A DNA stretch of 5,919 nucleotides. Source: JBOGED01 sp050743625. GTDB lineage: Bacteria; Actinomycetota; Nitriliruptoria; Euzebyales; Egibacteraceae. Below, in pieces: positions 5,326 through 5,919 of this stretch. The stretch is taken from positions 1 to 5,919 of the forward strand of contig JBOGED010000599.1 of the NCBI GenBank assembly GCA_050743625.1. Direction: 5' to 3'. The position numbers and the translations under genes are program-made. Under the pieces are notes generated by a model that did no database searches, was not told where the DNA came from, and saw only the letters and a program-made list of their open reading frames with translations. The number at the start of each line of letters is the position of its first letter. Positions within the stretch are counted from its first letter, which is position 1.

Positions 5326-5919
5326 TCAAAGTTCAAAGAAGAGGCCGTCGACCCAGGGCCAGACCCAGTTCTGGCCGGGACCGCGGAAGAACGAGCCGCA
5401 CATCGTGAGGATGCCGGAGCCCAACAGGAAGAACGTCATGATGAGGTAGGCGTACTTCCGGTTCTCTGGCTTCACCGACGGGTTCTTGTCGATGTAGGGA
5501 ACCATCGCGAGGCCCACCAGGCCGATACCAGGAATGGTCACGCCTGCGATCATCGGGTGGAAGTAGCGCAGCAGCTCTTGGAGGCCGAGGAAGTACCACG
5601 GTGCCTTGGACGGGTTCGGCGTCATGTTTGGGTTGGCCAGCTCGCGCAAGGGGAAGGCGGGCAGGCACGACAGGATGGTGGTGAACGCCGTCACGACCAG
5701 GACGGCGACTAGCTCGCTAGACAGCAGGTGCGGCCAGGTATACACCTTGTCTTCCTGCTTGCCTCGGATCTGCTGGATCCCGGTGGGTGGGACCATGGCG
5801 AGCAGGCGGTGCGTGTGAGCCTGGCCGACCAGCTTCGTCTCGCGCTGGCGGGTCGCACCGTTGCCCTTGGCCGCGAGCGCCGCCGCGACGCGAGCCTGCC
5901 GCTCCTCGGGCGTCAACAC
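5326..5919 (-). CDS. Cytochrome b C-terminal part (subunit IV-like) of the bc complex, partial at the right edge
   Basis: The 197 residues visible correspond to the C-terminal half of cytochrome b (PetD/subunit IV region), which helps form the quinol-oxidising Qo site. Predicted membrane segments are at about 69-88, 122-142 and 156-177, as expected for the three-helix C-terminal part. The core NPNMTPNPSKAPWYFLGLQ (97-115) closely resembles the subunit IV-like part of Bacillus QcrC as I remember it; APWY (106-109) occupies the usual PEWY position. The haem-binding helices are not in the window. About 68 charged, cytoplasmic-looking residues precede the first segment. The reading frame is open to the last base, where GTG then TTG occur. 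It may therefore be a separate split gene starting at the very edge or the tail of a full-length cytochrome b. The stop is TGA at 5328-5326. Confidence 0.93.
   Translation of the reverse strand: MLTPEERQARVAAALAAKGNGATRQRETKLVGQAHTHRLLAMVPPTGIQQIRGKQEDKVYTWPHLLSSELVAVLVVTAFTTILSCLPAFPLRELANPNMTPNPSKAPWYFLGLQELLRYFHPMIAGVTIPGIGLVGLAMVPYIDKNPSVKPENRKYAYLIMTFFLLGSGILTMCGSFFRGPGQNWVWPWVDGLFFEL

Noticed and set aside
4620..5408. Plus-strand open frame (262 residues) opposite the Rieske gene, running through the palindrome
   Set aside because: It is Arg/Gly-rich without motifs and passes through both a real gene and a non-coding hairpin region.

Overview
The window comes from a strongly GC-rich bacterial genome. 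All six supported genes lie on the minus strand, so the reading order runs from the high-numbered end to the low-numbered end. The combination of a subunit IV-like cytochrome b half, a two-membrane-segment Rieske protein and a membrane-anchored di-haem cytochrome c suggests an actinobacterium, possibly a deep-branching class such as Acidimicrobiia. That placement is inferred from protein style and base composition, not from a marker gene.

Layout in transcription order: (1) cytochrome b C-terminal part, 5919-5326, running off the right edge; (2) a 139-base gap with a long near-perfect palindrome and a second short hairpin; (3) Rieske iron-sulfur protein, 5186-4383; (4) di-haem cytochrome c, 4342-3374; (5) a 110-base gap that could hold only a very small, doubtful ORF; (6) an unrecognised three-segment membrane protein, 3263-2361; (7) a hydantoinase/oxoprolinase A-type protein (HyuA), 2346-388; (8) the start of the matching B-type protein (HyuB), 395-1, which runs off the left edge and overlaps hyuA by 8 bases.

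Genes 1 to 4 form the core of a quinol:cytochrome c oxidoreductase (bc complex). Cytochrome b and the Rieske protein oxidise quinol at the outer face of the membrane, and the di-haem cytochrome c passes the electrons on to a terminal oxidase. The three-segment membrane protein sits in the same run of genes. It has no Cys and no His in its predicted external domain, so it is a candidate structural or assembly subunit rather than an electron carrier. The hyuAB pair belongs to a family of ATP-using cyclic-amide hydrolases and carboxylases. It follows with only a 14-base gap and no visible terminator, so it may be co-transcribed with respiratory genes, which is an unexpected pairing.

The most notable points are the unknown membrane protein inside the bc gene run, the long intercistronic palindrome, the b-Rieske-c gene order (the reverse of the usual actinobacterial qcrC-qcrA-qcrB), the APWY sequence where cytochrome b usually has PEWY, and the hyuAB linkage. 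I saw no RNA genes, insertion sequences, CRISPR arrays or convincing promoters. The operon promoter is probably beyond the right edge.
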